DNA of 64,000 nt from Muricea muricata (taxonomy: Eukaryota > Cnidaria > Anthozoa > Malacalcyonacea > Plexauridae), in the NCBI GenBank assembly GCA_963855995.1, contig OY979716.1:86568250-86632249 (forward strand). The letters are read 5' to 3'. The notes beneath the pieces are model-generated. The model was not told where the DNA came from and ran no database searches. It saw only the letters and a list, made by a program, of their open reading frames with translations. Shown piece after piece: positions 1 through 11,249 of this stretch. Position numbers and translations under genes: made by a program. Numbering within the stretch: the first letter of the stretch is position 1; every line of letters starts with the position of its first letter.

Positions 1-506
1 TTGTGAACACTCGCTCCAATCATTGGTTTGGACTTGCATATCAAAACTCCTTTGGAAACAAGCTTTAGCTTGTGGTGTTTCTTATTTTCAATCTTATAAT
101 ATGCTTTTCTAGCAGAATCTTCATGTACTAAACCCCACTGTTGGGAATTTGTGGGAGCACCTGGAACCTTCGAACTGTTTTGGAATGTACATTTTAGAAC
201 TGTAATATCTTCAACAAGATTTAAAATGCTGAATCTTGATCCTTTTTCCAGCCGGGCATTAAACACTCGCTTTGCTTTTGAAACAGTTACAATGCCAGCT
301 CTTTGTTTGTACCACTTTTTACCCATCCATTGATGAACTATAGAATTGCTAACATTTTCTACTTCATCATCAGTGAGTGCAATATTCCTGAGAAGATGCT
401 CACTTAAAATTACTTAGTGTAGGTTGTGTTCTATGGTACTGCAACAGCTTTTCTTTCAAAAATCTATGATCACTCTCATGTAATGATTTTGCACCTGGAA
501 AGTAAA
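1..506 (-). pseudogene. Unidentified coding exon, partial, frameshifted
   Basis: Read on the minus strand, a long open frame runs from about 400 off the window at base 1. It has gene-like composition, with motifs such as QWMGKKWYKQR and AYYKIENKKHHK. A plausible splice acceptor (pyrimidine-rich, ending CAG) lies near 507, and the first 35 codons after it are open in a frame one base away, so there seems to be a one-base deletion near 397. I do not recognise the family. It lies beyond the 3' end of the DIRS element on the same strand and could be a host exon or part of another element. Only the 3' part is in the window. Confidence 0.35.
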
Positions 507-678
507 TCAAATTCAAATTATACCAGCGCCGCTTGCGGCATGCCCGTATAATTGTGATTATACTTCACACGCTCTGGTCGAAATGCATGGAATACTTACG
601 GTAGATTACAGAGCACAATTTATCCAAGCATTTTCTTTACTTTTAATAAAGTCAACAATAACATGTCGAATAACATGC

Positions 679-1770
679 TTATTTTTGAGATAACACAGAT
701 GTTCCATTAGAAACTGGTAAAGTAGGTTTATAATAAAAAAGATTAAAAGTTGATGGGTTAGTCCAGTCTGCCATGTATAAAATCATCTCGATGCTTAACC
801 CAGCATTTTTAGCTGTTGATGTAGACACACTTCGAACAGAGTGACCTCCGAATATATCTTTAAACCCCGATTGACGGATAAGTTCCTTTAACCACCATGA
901 CAGTGTAGCCGACGTCACCGGTCTATGTGGCTTCTTGAAAGATAGAAATAAGGTTTGGTGTATGTCGTCTCATCCTCTCGCCATTTTTTCGTTATATCAA
1001 GGTAGGTAAAAAGACATGCCACTGGACAGAGAGTAACTTTTCCAAAAATTTGAAATAAACTGATTCCCCAAGCTTGCCATTAGGTGAACGTTTTCGAAAA
1101 ATTGTGTGCTGGAACTTTACCCCTTCTGGAAAATACTTCAAGTATCTTATATTTAACGATGCCATAATGGAACATCGCTCAGGGCATGTTAAAGCCATGA
1201 GCATGCAAAGCTTCTGCGCCAGTTGTTTCTCCGATAGGGTGTCATTTGCTCCCGAACGACTCAAGTATCCTGTCACCAACGCAACATCTCAAGTGCGCTG
1301 ATAGCGGGGCTGAGGAGATCGGCATATTGAGACACCCCTCATGAGCCTAATAACCAGGGGGTGTTGGCCGATTGGTTTATTATTCACGTAGACATGCGCT
1401 GACGAAATAGCAGATCGGAGCACATTGATTGTTCTGTATTGCTTTCCCTCAGCAAATTGTTCTGCCAAAAACGTTAAATCTTTGGAGACTGGAGCAAGTA
1501 CGGGATCACTCTCCCGTTCTTCACACCAGCGACTCCACTGAGACCAGGAACAGTTTTATGCCTTGGTGGTTGAGGTCTTAATGCTTTTGGTGAGCAGGTT
1601 GATAGCTGTTGTAGAAAGGCCTTCTGTTTCAAAATGTCTCCTAATATTTTCCATATGGCCAGTCTTAGAACTGGGAATAGAGGATGGATTGCCTTTAGGT
1701 GAGAAACGTCCACCAGGAGATTTGGATTGTTCCCCAGGTACACAGGGTAGTCTATTACTAAATCTATCAA
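679..1770 (-). pseudogene. DIRS tyrosine recombinase, frameshifted
   Basis: Minus-strand frames 1770-1474, 1279-992 and 918-679 cover the linker and the catalytic domain. Expected catalytic positions are present: an Arg in ALTCPERCS, the H-x-x-R box in GGHSVRS, Trp in MADW, and a C-terminal FYYKP containing the nucleophilic Tyr. The enzyme family joins the circular cDNA into the genome by site-specific recombination. Frames change between 992 and 918 and between 1474 and 1279, so this copy would not make an intact enzyme although the active-site residues survive. Confidence 0.8.
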
Positions 1771-1794
1771 CAGAGGCCACCATAGTTGAGCCGA

Positions 1795-3363
1795 CTATAG
1801 GGGGCAATTAGTATTAATGTTGCCATTTCCTTCTTGGTCTTGTGAAGGACGGCTGGAATTAGACTGAATGGTGGAAATGCGTATCAAATTTCTCCAGTTC
1901 ATTGTGAACGCGTCCACGTGGATTGCACCCAGATCTGGCCACCAACTGACATATTTGTCCAGTTGATGTGTCAGGCGAGACGCAAAAGGACCTATTTGAC
2001 ACTCCTTGATTAAGCTCTGAATGACAGTCGAATCGATCTTCCAGTGGTTGTCTTTCATTTTGTGAGACTCCTCGTCTGCCACCACATTGTTCTTCCCTGG
2101 AACATGTTGAGCTAGAAGATAAAGGTGTTTTGTTTCGCACCACTTCCATATCTCCAGTGTCACCTACCTCCAGTGTGAACTAACTGATGGGAGTGGGTTC
2201 CTTACTTGTTCAGATAAGCTACTGCGGTTGAATTGTCGATCTTGAGACAAATCACCTTGTTGCTCTGGTTTTTCATGAATGCCTTCCGAACAAAGAAAGC
2301 TGCTTTGAGTTCCAGGGTGTTTATGTGATCTTGGGACTCCTGGATTTTCCAGCAGCCCCATGTTCGAATCTTCCCCTCGGATGCTCCCCATCTTATTTTG
2401 GAAGTGTCTGAGGAGATTGTTAGATCGGCAGTGGGGGGGGGGGGGGGGGGAGAATAGGACTTCCTCTCAGTGGTGGTAGATTTTTTATCCACCACATCAA
2501 GTCTAATATCGCCTCTTTGGAGAGATTCGCTTGCAGGTTGTAATCGCATGACTGATGTAGAGACTCTATCTGTAACAGCTGGATATGGCAATAATGTAAG
2601 GGGGTAGACCAAATGGCTGGACAAGTGAATTCCAGGAGGCCTAGAACCCGTAATATTTGTCTGATGGAAGGTAGTTGTGTCATCAAAAGATTCCGACACT
2701 CTCTTTGAATATTTTCTGATTTGTCCGTTGGCAAAACAAATTCCATCATTGACGAGTCTACGAGCATCCCCAAAAAGAGGATTCTCTGTGTTGGAACAAG
2801 AGTTGACTTTTTGTAATTGATCAGAAATCCTAATGACTCTAGTAGATTTATGGTCATACGTGCATGTTGGTTTAATGTATCGATTGTTGGAGCAAGAACA
2901 AGTATGTCGTCGAGAAAAAAATCATTCAAACACCCTGACCTTGTAGCCAAGCTATTACCGGCCTCATCAATTTGTGAATACTCGTGGTACCACGTTCAGG
3001 CCAAATGGCATTGTTACGAATTGGTAAGACTGTCCTTGCCATAGGAAGCGAAGGAATTGTTGTGAGCTTGGGTGTATTGCCACGATGAGATAGGCGTCCG
3101 TAAAATCTATATTTATCATGTAATCCCCCTTGTCTATGAGGGACTTTATTGTCATGAGATTCTCCATCTTGAAATGTTCTGTTGGGATAAACTTGTTGAG
3201 GACTTAGATCCAAAACAGGGCGTTGACCGCCACCTTTTTTGCAACTAAAAACATTCTGTGGTAAAACGCTTGGTCGTTGAAAGGGACAGGCTTTATGGCA
3301 CCCTTTTGTGACAATGTTTCGATTTCCTTGTTTATTAACTTGCAATTTTGTAACGACGGGCAA
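1795..3363 (-). pseudogene. DIRS reverse transcriptase and RNase H, frameshifted
   Basis: The coding path uses minus-strand frames 3363-2926, 2950-2420, 2699-2202 and 2163-1795. Visible motifs are the palm-domain FGL..VPRVFTN (about 2970), the polymerase active-site variant FFLDDILVLA (about 2910), an RNase H block with INTLELKAAFFV (about 2300), and HVPGKNNVVADEES (about 2090), typical of the end of DIRS/Ngaro RNase H. The FLDD form replaces the usual Y/F-x-DD but keeps both aspartates. At least three frame changes are needed. A run of 18 G at 2433-2450 reads as poly-proline and lies at one of the breaks. Confidence 0.8.
2433..2450. repeat. Poly-G tract (18 bases)
   Basis: An uninterrupted run of 18 G lies inside the reverse transcriptase/RNase H of the DIRS element, read as poly-Pro in the minus-strand frames. 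Runs this long are prone to slippage and base-calling error, and the coding frame changes here. Confidence 0.95.
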
Positions 3364-3411
3364 AGAAGCGTTTTCTAAACTGGAAAACTTTGAAACTGAA
3401 TTTGAAAACCT

Positions 3412-4421
3412 TTAACAATTTTTAAAATAGCAGAATCCTGCGTTATATTTAGCCAATTTTTTATAAAGTAAGGAAGACGCCCCGTTAATGGGAGCTGTTG
3501 TTTTGCTTGCCCCGAAAGGGCTGCTGCTGGAATTGAAATCTGCTCTTCGCCTGATAAGAGTGACGATTTGGGGCAAACAAAGTCGAACGAAATTTTTCGT
3601 TTTTTGCTTGATCATTTTTCAGTGAGGGCTTTGACCATGAGGATGATTGGGGGTGTTGTTGGTTTAGATTCTTTTGTAGATTGCGAACAATGTTAGCACT
3701 ATCGGCTACTATTTTTGTGATATCATTACCAAACTGTTTTCCTGCATTTGGAAACAGGGCTTCTGCAAGGGAGATTTTTGTAGGGTTTATCGCATATAAA
3801 ATCTTAGATCTGCGTAAAATCAAAATTGAATTTGTTGCATTTCCCAGCAAACAAAGAGCCTGTTCGACAAGATTTAGTAATTGGTCATGTGACAGTTCTT
3901 GCCTGCTTTTGAGTAGATCATGGAGAGCTGTCAATGGCCCCCCCCATATTAATAACATGTCTTTGAACCCTAAGCAGTTCCTTATCACGGTTTTCAACGG
4001 ATTTCTTGTAATTTTTTGGAATTTGATCTGCGATAGCTTTATCAAGTTTTGGCATTGTAAAAACATCTAATTCTGGAAGCGAAGTTCCTTCCAAAATGCT
4101 AAAAATTTGTGATGAGGAGAGACTGCTGCAAAAATTGGTTTCTAAAAACTCTTCAAATGCTGCTGAAGGCTCCCAACTAGGAGCTTCAGTCGCAGGATCA
4201 AAAGGTAAGTGCTTAACACTGCCTTGATTGGGTTGGCAATCGGCCAAGGAAAGGTTCTTTTTGCAATCGCCATTGCTGTTTTCTGATAAACAAACAACAA
4301 CATTGTTATGATCTTCATGGGTGAGCGATTTGCTCGTTATGTTGCCAACTCTGTGGCTACAATTGGAGTCCAGGATTTCTGGACCGTAACTCTCTAACTC
4401 AGGATCGGGTTTGACAACCAC
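3412..4421 (-). pseudogene. DIRS gag-like ORF, two frames
   Basis: Two overlapping minus-strand frames (4421 to 3918 and 4066 to 3485) together give about 300 residues upstream of the reverse transcriptase. The first part is acidic and Ser-rich. The second includes a helical region and a basic Gln/Ser-rich tail (near SYQAKSRFQFQQQPFRGKQ). I see no zinc knuckle, which fits DIRS gag-like proteins. It is assigned by position rather than by a diagnostic motif. The frame change near 4000 indicates an indel. Confidence 0.55.
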
Positions 4422-4449
4422 AGAAATATGATCCGAACTATCTACTGGC

Positions 4450-5040
4450 TCAGGACAACTTGTGTATTAGTTCAGTCAGAATAGAAAAGAGGTCGGAAAA
4501 AAATAGCAAAAAGTTGAAAATTAGGGTATGCATTCTTTTTAATGACCTTAACAATATACTAAAAGTCCCCATTTATTCGGCTGGAGCTTCTGCCGTTATG
4601 CCGTCCTAACACCATTACTTAAATTTAGTCCAAAAGTGGAGATGTTTTTAGTATCTATAGTAATTTTATTTTATTGATTTACACTTAACAGCAATACTAC
4701 AACGTAATACCTAAATAACATTATTCAAAGTTAGATAGATGCTCGCATATACTCTTAACCATACTGCATTCTAATTATGAAAGTCTGAAAAAAAATGGCA
4801 CGAAGCAAATCTAATGCATTGAAATTTTAAAACAAATAAGTAAATAACTTAATGTGTTAATTTGCATTTCTAAACGATTTCATCATTTCTATCACGGTCA
4901 ACTGGAATTTTGAATGTGAAACTGAAAATTCAACATCAAAACATGTTACATAAGAATCTAGGGCACGAGTTCTACCCAACATTTATATAAAAGTTGTTAA
5001 ATTAGTACTATTCGACAGACCGTACCCTGTTCAATATATT
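4450..5040. other. No gene seen
   Basis: AT-rich sequence between the DIRS coding region and the FEN/XPG-like gene. I see no supported coding frame or repeat, although it may hold the undetected 5' end of the DIRS element. Confidence 0.5.
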
Positions 5041-5073
5041 TGATTATGTTTTGCATTTTCGCTTCCGTGTATT

Positions 5074-5930
5074 TTAAAAATATGCACCTTCTCTATTTTC
5101 ATCAACGCTATGCGCTTCGTCCATTTCTGATTCACACACAACTGTTGAATCAGTGTTGCTGCAGCCATTTCCGTGAGAATGGCCACACAAAACTGTACAA
5201 ATCAGACCTGCTTTCTTGCAGCCACACAATCGTTCACAGCCACTCTTGCAATTGCTAGAAATCAAATTTAACAGTTTTTCAGGTGCAGGTGCTTGGCAAG
5301 TGAGAACTGGTTGTAGGTTTCCATTTCTCAATTGCCAGCCCCATTGTGTTGGTGGCAGGTCCACTCCTAACCACTGTTGCACTTGGTGATAAACTCTGAA
5401 TGAATGTTCCTTTGCTGCTGCAGATGTCGGTGGTAAAGCCGCGAGCTGCATCTGGTTTTGAACAGGACAGTTAGCCACTGCTTTCATGAACCGATTGTGC
5501 CTGTGGTCATTCAGAGATGATGTTGATTTGGGAGCACCATACAAGGCTAGGAGGAACCGTTGTCCCGCGGATGACACAGAATCTGGGGAAGACGTTGGAT
5601 CGTTAAACACATTGACCATGTCCCACCGTAATTTCTCGTTTTTCTGTAGTAGGTTGAAGGCTTTCTTCTTGCCTTGTCTGTAAAGGGCGAAGGTAGTGTC
5701 ACAACCTGTCATGGCATGCAGAAAGAGCAATGAGCTAGATACTTCTGACTAATGATCTCGAATGTTTCTGATCGAAAATACTTTATCTGGACATTTCCAG
5801 CTCCTTGTTTGCACAGATAGAGTTGGTTGTCTTCCTTTGACAACTGTATTAACAAAATTAGCAAGTCAACATCAGTTCCAACAACGACATCTGCATCTGC
5901 TACCGCATGTTTCACTTCGTGTTTAGAAGA
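5074..5930 (-). pseudogene. FEN/XPG-like PIN-fold protein with Cys-rich tail
   Basis: Two minus-strand frames (5915-5709, then 5730-5074) join into one protein of about 285 residues after a one-base shift near 5720. The N part has acidic clusters in HAVADADVVVGTDVDLLILL, and the second frame opens with FLHAMTGCDTT, a pattern I associate with a widespread cnidarian/arthropod group of FEN1/XPG-like proteins. Acidic residues of this kind bind metal in flap nucleases. The tail (about 5270-5170) has CKSGCERLCGCKKAGLIC, a repeated-Cys block resembling CXC/tesmin-type DNA-binding domains. The N-terminal exons should lie above 5930. Nuclease activity is inferred, not shown. It sits downstream of a DUF6589 exon on the same strand. 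Confidence 0.6.
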
Positions 5931-6410
5931 ACTTGTTGAAGGTTTACTTGAATAGTAAACATATGCATATGTATAGGTATAATAGTAAATATATGGGTGA
6001 GATTTTTGTAAAAATGCAAAATTATCAAGGCCAAGGCAAGTATTATTTGCAAAGCTGAACGTAAACCTAGTGACACTTGCTAAGACCTTTGCAGTTTCAC
6101 ATATTACAAAACCCCAATTCAGTATTAATTATTATGTACATTAAAACATAAAGTAGACTTAGTGATGCACAACTTGTTTGGTTGCCATGGGCGTCTGTAA
6201 ACGATCAACAAACTGGAATGCACATGGCATTTACAATGTACATTGTATGATATATAATTTATGTTGCTTGTGATTTGCTTATAATTATGTCAATGTTTTT
6301 AAAACAGTGTGTTCTCTACATGTTGCAGAATATGCATGCATTGTTCTGTATCATTCATTCGCCATTATCACTATCATCAGATTCGCTTTCACACCCTAAA
6401 ACTGGGTAAT
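5930..6410. other. No gene seen
   Basis: AT-rich sequence between the FEN/XPG-like exon and the DUF6589 exon. Probably intronic or intergenic; no supported frame or repeat seen. Confidence 0.5.
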
Positions 6411-6413
6411 CCA

Positions 6414-7194
6414 TCAATATGTTTTTTGTATGTTGGTCAATCCAAGTTTGAAATTGTCAAATGATTCTGTTGGGTTGAATGAAATTCCTGGGAAGGACTC
6501 AAACTTTCTTCCACTGACAGTTTTGAATGCCCTCAACTCATGCAGGTCTTCCAGAATTATTTTCTTATCCTTCACTATAGATTTATGGGAATGGGTTAAA
6601 GACTTTCTGTGAATACTTAGCTGCTCATCAAAGGACTCCATAATCTTCTTTACACCTCCACATGCCTTGCTTCTCTAAAGCTGGCTTGGTCCGACTTATT
6701 TGCACCCATTGATCTGATGAGTTTCTGTAGTTCTTCATTTTGATTCTTCTGGAACAAATCAATTTGTAAGTTTTTAGAGGAGCCACCACTCCAGTTCACA
6801 GTTGCACCCCATTGACAATGATGAGCTTCTGCTTCAGAAAGCATAACTTTACACTGAATGTTGATAAGCATTTCTATTGCAAACTCAGTATAGCCTGAGT
6901 TTGAAAAGAAATGTATCAGCAGTTCCTTTCGCAAGGTTGACAAGTGTTCTCCGTTGCCAGTTTGGACAGCACCTTTGAAGTCTGCCAGTAAAAGAAAGGA
7001 CTTCTGAAGGTTCATGGAATAACAGGATACTCCATCTCTGTCACAATTATCATTTGTAAGGCAGAATTCATCAAGGAACTTGTCAATCATCATGAGGATA
7101 TAGACATCTTTCTGTTCTTCATTTAAGTCATTTGGGGCATTCTTAGTAAGCATCTGTTTTTCATTTGCCATTTGGAAAAACTCCTTTAATGCAG
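6414..7194 (-). pseudogene. DUF6589-type protein, C-terminal exon (copy 1)
   Basis: Minus-strand frames 7171-6650 and 6641-6414 read as one C-terminal region with a frame break near 6645. It aligns by eye with the copy at 56205-56864: both carry DKFLDE, then a GV.CY..NL.KS..LLAD block, then TGNGEH. It also has a hydrophilic stretch with LIRSMGANKSDQASFREA, as in the DUF6589 family, whose function is unknown. The exon is cut at about 7195 by a LINE. Its missing 5' half lies at 13595-13743, on the far side of the LINE nest. This copy is dead. Confidence 0.7.
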
Positions 7195-7386
7195 AACTTT
7201 GCAGAACTACTCGCCAACTATTTTAATACAGCAGCACTCTATATCGGGGGAGATCATATGAACAACCTTAGAGAAAGAGATCACGACAATCATAACAGTG
7301 TGAAAGTTATATGAGAAAAGCACAAAACACATCCTGAACCAGTTTTTGATTTTAGAACATCTACTCAGGATGAAGTCACACTTACA

Positions 7387-8083
7387 TTGGAACATCTTAA
7401 CTCCAAAAAGTCTGGTGGTTGGAACCCGAGGATAACACCAAATTTATTGAAGAAAGTTGCAAAGGGGGTCTCTCCATCTCTTACTAGTCTCTATAATGAA
7501 TGTGTACACGAGTGTAAATGGCCAACTCGCAGGAAAATGGGAGAGTGGACACCAGTATACAAGCATGGCGAAGAGCAAGAAGACAGCAATTATAGACCTA
7601 TAACATCACTGACAATAGTCGTTAAGGTTTTTGAACATTTGCTCTGTAGCCAAGTGACGAAAAAGTTTGATTCAATTCTACACAGTCGAATGACAGCATA
7701 TAAAAAGACACATAGCTATGAGATGATCCTTGTACGCATGGTAGAAGATTGGAAGAAAGCTATCAATCAAAGACAATTGGTATGCGTGCTCTCAACTGAC
7801 ATTAGTAAAGTTTTTGACTCGCTCTCCCACATGTCACAACTCTAAAGAAGTTGGAAGCATACGGGTTCGGATTATGAATCTCATGAGATCATTCTTTGAA
7901 AACCACATGAATAGAGTTAAAATTGGTAATGTGAAAAGCGAATGGAAACTTCTGAAAAGAGGATGTCCTCAGGGGACTTCTTCTGTACTGTTGATTTGGA
8001 ACCTTTTTCAAAATGATATGGCTCAACAGGTAACCTACTCAAACTTGACCATGTACGCGAATGAACCCTGGTCATACAGATGA
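7387..8083 (+). pseudogene. LINE A reverse transcriptase, N-terminal piece
   Basis: Frames 7387-7845 and 7814-8083 together give reverse-transcriptase motifs 1 to 4: SGGWNPR, DSNYRPITSL, STDISKVFDSL (the first catalytic Asp, in an A-motif D-x-x-KVFDS) and RGCPQGTSS. The frame shifts at about 7840. The active-site box is altered to YANE, and just after it the sequence becomes LINE B. Confidence 0.7.
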
Positions 8084-8469
8084 CGAGAACGACACCAAAG
8101 TAAAAGCATATATCGATCTTAGGACGCTGTACAGCAGGAGCATATTGATCACTCTTCGGAAGAAAGCAACCAAACCTACGAGCGAAACTATTGAAGCTCT
8201 AAAGTCTAATTTTATTTTTAAGTACAGAGGGAATCGTGCAGGAAGACATCAAAATCAAAAAGGCAAGAAAATGGAAAATATCCAAGTCATTATTGGTCAA
8301 TAGACGAGTCAATATGAAAAAAACAAATGCAAATTTTCAGGATAATCAGTGAAGCAAATTAGACTATAACGCATCAATGGACTTGAATAAGAAAATCCAC
8401 AGGAATCTCATTACCATCACCACAAACAACATAGAAACAGTACCGAGAAAAAGTTATTATCAAGCCTAC

Positions 8470-9178
8470 CCGCTTTTCTTGTCACAAACCCATATCATAT
8501 TACCACCAAACTAGACAAACTATGCGGAGTGATCGATATAAATGCAATATCTGTAGCAATTTTAACAGAATCCTGGCTAACAGAAAATACATCCAACTCA
8601 GCCGTAGCGCTTAATAATTTTGCAACTTATCGCCTGGATAGGTCACCAGGGGTGGAGTTCTCATGTATGTTATTCATAAAATACGTGCGAAGCGATTACC
8701 TGAATTTGAAGTAGAAGGAGAGGAAGTTCTATGGGCTGCTGTTAAATCCACCAAGAATCCCTCGGCCTTTCAGTGTCATCCTACTTGTGGCTGTTTATTT
8801 CCCTCCCGGACAGTCTATACCTGAGCAGAAGAAATTATTGCCAACATGACCAGAGGAATTGACTCCGTACTAAGTAAATATCCATCTAGCGGCATAGTAA
8901 TAACTGGTGATTTTAATAATCTAAAGTTAGAGCCACTTTGCAGACGGTTTGGATTGCAAAAGATGGTGAAATCTCCAACAAGCGGTAACTCTGTGCTCGA
9001 TCAATTTCTTACTAATATGTCGGATATTTTAACTCCTGCCCAACACCTCCCTCCTTTTGGACTTTCTGACCACCAATGCTTGCTGTTTAAACCTAAAAAA
9101 CGCATCAAGTTTCCCCCAGTAACAAAGAAAGTTATTCAAATGACCCAAGAAATCTACATTTTTTACAAGTTGCTATGA
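8470..9178 (+). pseudogene. LINE B endonuclease domain
   Basis: The frame around 8470-8714 gives PAFLVTNPYHITTKLD and AILTESWLT. The frame 8846-9178 gives the catalytic VITGDFNN and, at the end, SDHQCLLF. Metal-binding Glu (TESW), Asp/Asn (GDFN) and the SDH box are those of exonuclease-endonuclease-phosphatase family LINE endonucleases, which nick the target site. The two halves are out of frame, and about 45 codons between 8714 and 8846 are broken. Confidence 0.7.
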
Positions 9179-9250
9179 ATAATGAAAGTTGGGAAACTGT
9201 TATTAAAGCTGATAATGTTAATGAAAAAGTGTCTGTATTTAGCGTGATCA

Positions 9251-10975
9251 TTGGTAATATCCCCAATGCCTTCATACCCGAAAGATCCGTCCGAATACAT
9301 CCAACGGATAACCCCTTGTGTCAAGGTTAAGGATTTAATATCTACAGCTAAATATAAGTACTACCAAAATAAGGCTAAATGTAAGAAATGCCATAACCCT
9401 GACAAATGGTACTGTTTGATTTGCAAACTAGCCGGGGCAAGTAATCCGCAATCAACTCTAACTGCCCCGACTGCGGAAGAACTCCAAGAACTGTCGGAGA
9501 AACTACAGGAAGCCTTCACAGACCCTTGGAAAGATCTCAACTCCATGAGTGCTTGTGATGACTGCGAGGTGCAAAACCTGAAAGACCATAATCCAACTAA
9601 TACCAAGTATTGGACAAGTCAAAAGTGCACTCGCATATTTAAAGACCAAGAAAGCTACTGGATCAGATGGAATTCCTACATGGTTTCTTAAGCAATTTGC
9701 AGAAGAATTGGCAGTGGTAGTTCATGTGAGTATCCTAGAGCGTATAAACATGCTCTCATAAATCCAGTCTCTAAAGTCAACCCACCTGAGGATATTTCGA
9801 ATGACTTTCGACAAATTTCTGCCCTACCACATTTAGGCAAGATACTTGAATGATTACAACTGAAACTACATGCACACAATTTTCAGCTCAATATGCCTTT
9901 ACACCAAACCACTCTACAGTCTCCGCCTTATTTAACATCACCCAAAACTGGTTCGATGCGACTGATAACAATAGAACAAGCCAACGAAAAGGCATACATG
10001 CACTATTTATTGATTTTAAGAAAGCATTCGACATGGTTGATCACAGGATATTACTTATGAAACTTGCCGAACGCAACATCCAACAAGAGCTTTCTGGCAA
10101 TGGATCAAGAGTTTTTTATCGCAAAGAACACAACAGGTCAAAATACAAAATATGTTAACATCCTTATCATGTCCTTAGGGGGTCACACAGGGATCAGTGA
10201 TCTCACCTCCTGTTCTGTTTAATGTGATGATAAACAACATAGAAGATGCCGTACCTGAACACCCATGTATCAACACAAATAAGTATGCCGATGACTGCAC
10301 ACAACATGAATGAATACCTTTAAACTCGCAAAGCAATACGCAGGAAGTGTTAAACGAGATATTAAAATGGCAAATAACAACAAAGTGGAGTTGAACCCTA
10401 CGAAAACTAAGGACATGTGGATTTGCTTTTCAAGTAAGATACCAGAACCACCTAATCTCCTGTGTGGAACATACACAATCGAAAGAGTTAAGACCTTTAA
10501 ACTCCTGGGAGTATGGCAACAGAATAATCTCAAGTGGAATACTCACGTGCATCAGATTATTTGTAAGGCCTCCAAAAAGCTTTTCCATCTACAGGAATGT
10601 CGCAGGTCCAATCTTCCTGTTGAAGTTGGATTGACTACATATATTATAAAGATAAGATCTATTTTGGAATACGCGTCCTCGGTGTGGGGAGGCCTTCCTA
10701 AATACCTGGAAGATGAAATTGAACAAATACAAACTAGAAGCATGAAGATCATCAGCCTGCCGAAGAATCACCTTATTAAACTCAAAGAAAGAAGAGTTGA
10801 AGCAACTAAGAGAGAACTTGCAAAAATCCAATTAGATTGTAACCACCCATGTCAAATATTTTTACCTTGCCCAAGAACCCATAACTATAGTAAATCCATT
10901 TTTAGAAAAGTAAAATCAAGCACAGATAGGCATAAAAGTTATTTTATTTCTAGGGCATGTTTATTAAACATTTGA
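9251..10975 (+). pseudogene. LINE B reverse transcriptase
   Basis: After a linker (9251-9691, with AEELQELSEKLQEAF), the polymerase begins at about 9690 and continues through frames 9850-10158 and 10310-10975. Motif A is LFIDFKKAFDMVDH (about 10010). The QGSVISPPVLFN box is near 10195, and an intact YADDCT box is at about 10290. The thumb/C-terminal part has KLLGVWQQNNLKWNTHV and SVWGGLPKYLED. Catalytic residues survive but frames break near 9695, 9850, 10150 and 10310. Confidence 0.75.
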
Positions 10976-11249
10976 TTGTTGTTATACTTGATTACCTATA
11001 TATACTATCATAATGTAAATATTTTATGTAAATCCATTGAACTTTTACCTAAAGATGGATCAATTACAATAATAAAAAAATGTATAAAACAGGGCCAACT
11101 TGGCAATGGTAAAAGATAGTTTACAAGAACAAGGGAAGCAAGCATTGTCATGGTATGCAGAGAACTATCTACAAGCAAATCCAGACAAATTCCAGATGCT
11201 CACAATAAACCCAAGCAACGTAAACATTAGTCAACAGAATCAAGACATT

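Larger units (their letters stand above)
679..4421 (-). mobile_element. DIRS-type tyrosine-recombinase retrotransposon, degenerate
   Basis: On the minus strand the order is gag-like (4421 to 3412), reverse transcriptase plus RNase H (3363 to 1795), then a tyrosine recombinase (1770 to 679). Reverse transcriptase followed by a tyrosine recombinase, with no DDE integrase, is the hallmark of the DIRS order. DIRS elements are thought to integrate as a circular intermediate through the recombinase rather than by integrase cutting, so no target duplication is expected. The reading frames switch several times, so the copy is inactive. I could not identify the terminal inverted or split direct repeats, so the limits given are only those of the coding part. 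Confidence 0.85.
8075..11092 (+). mobile_element. LINE B (CR1-like), nearly complete, inside LINE A
   Basis: A plus-strand element with an N-terminal ORF piece (8061-8303, NRAGRHQNQ), an apurinic-like endonuclease (about 8470-9178), a linker (9251-9691) and reverse transcriptase (about 9690-10975), in the order of CR1/L2 LINEs. The 3' untranslated tail ends in A-rich sequence at about 11080-11090. LINE A coding sequence stops just before it and resumes just after it, so B inserted into A. At least five frame changes or stops make it inactive. Junctions are uncertain by about 15 bases. Confidence 0.75.

Noticed and set aside
3681..4070. 129-codon plus-strand frame
   Set aside because: Antisense shadow of the DIRS gag-like region.
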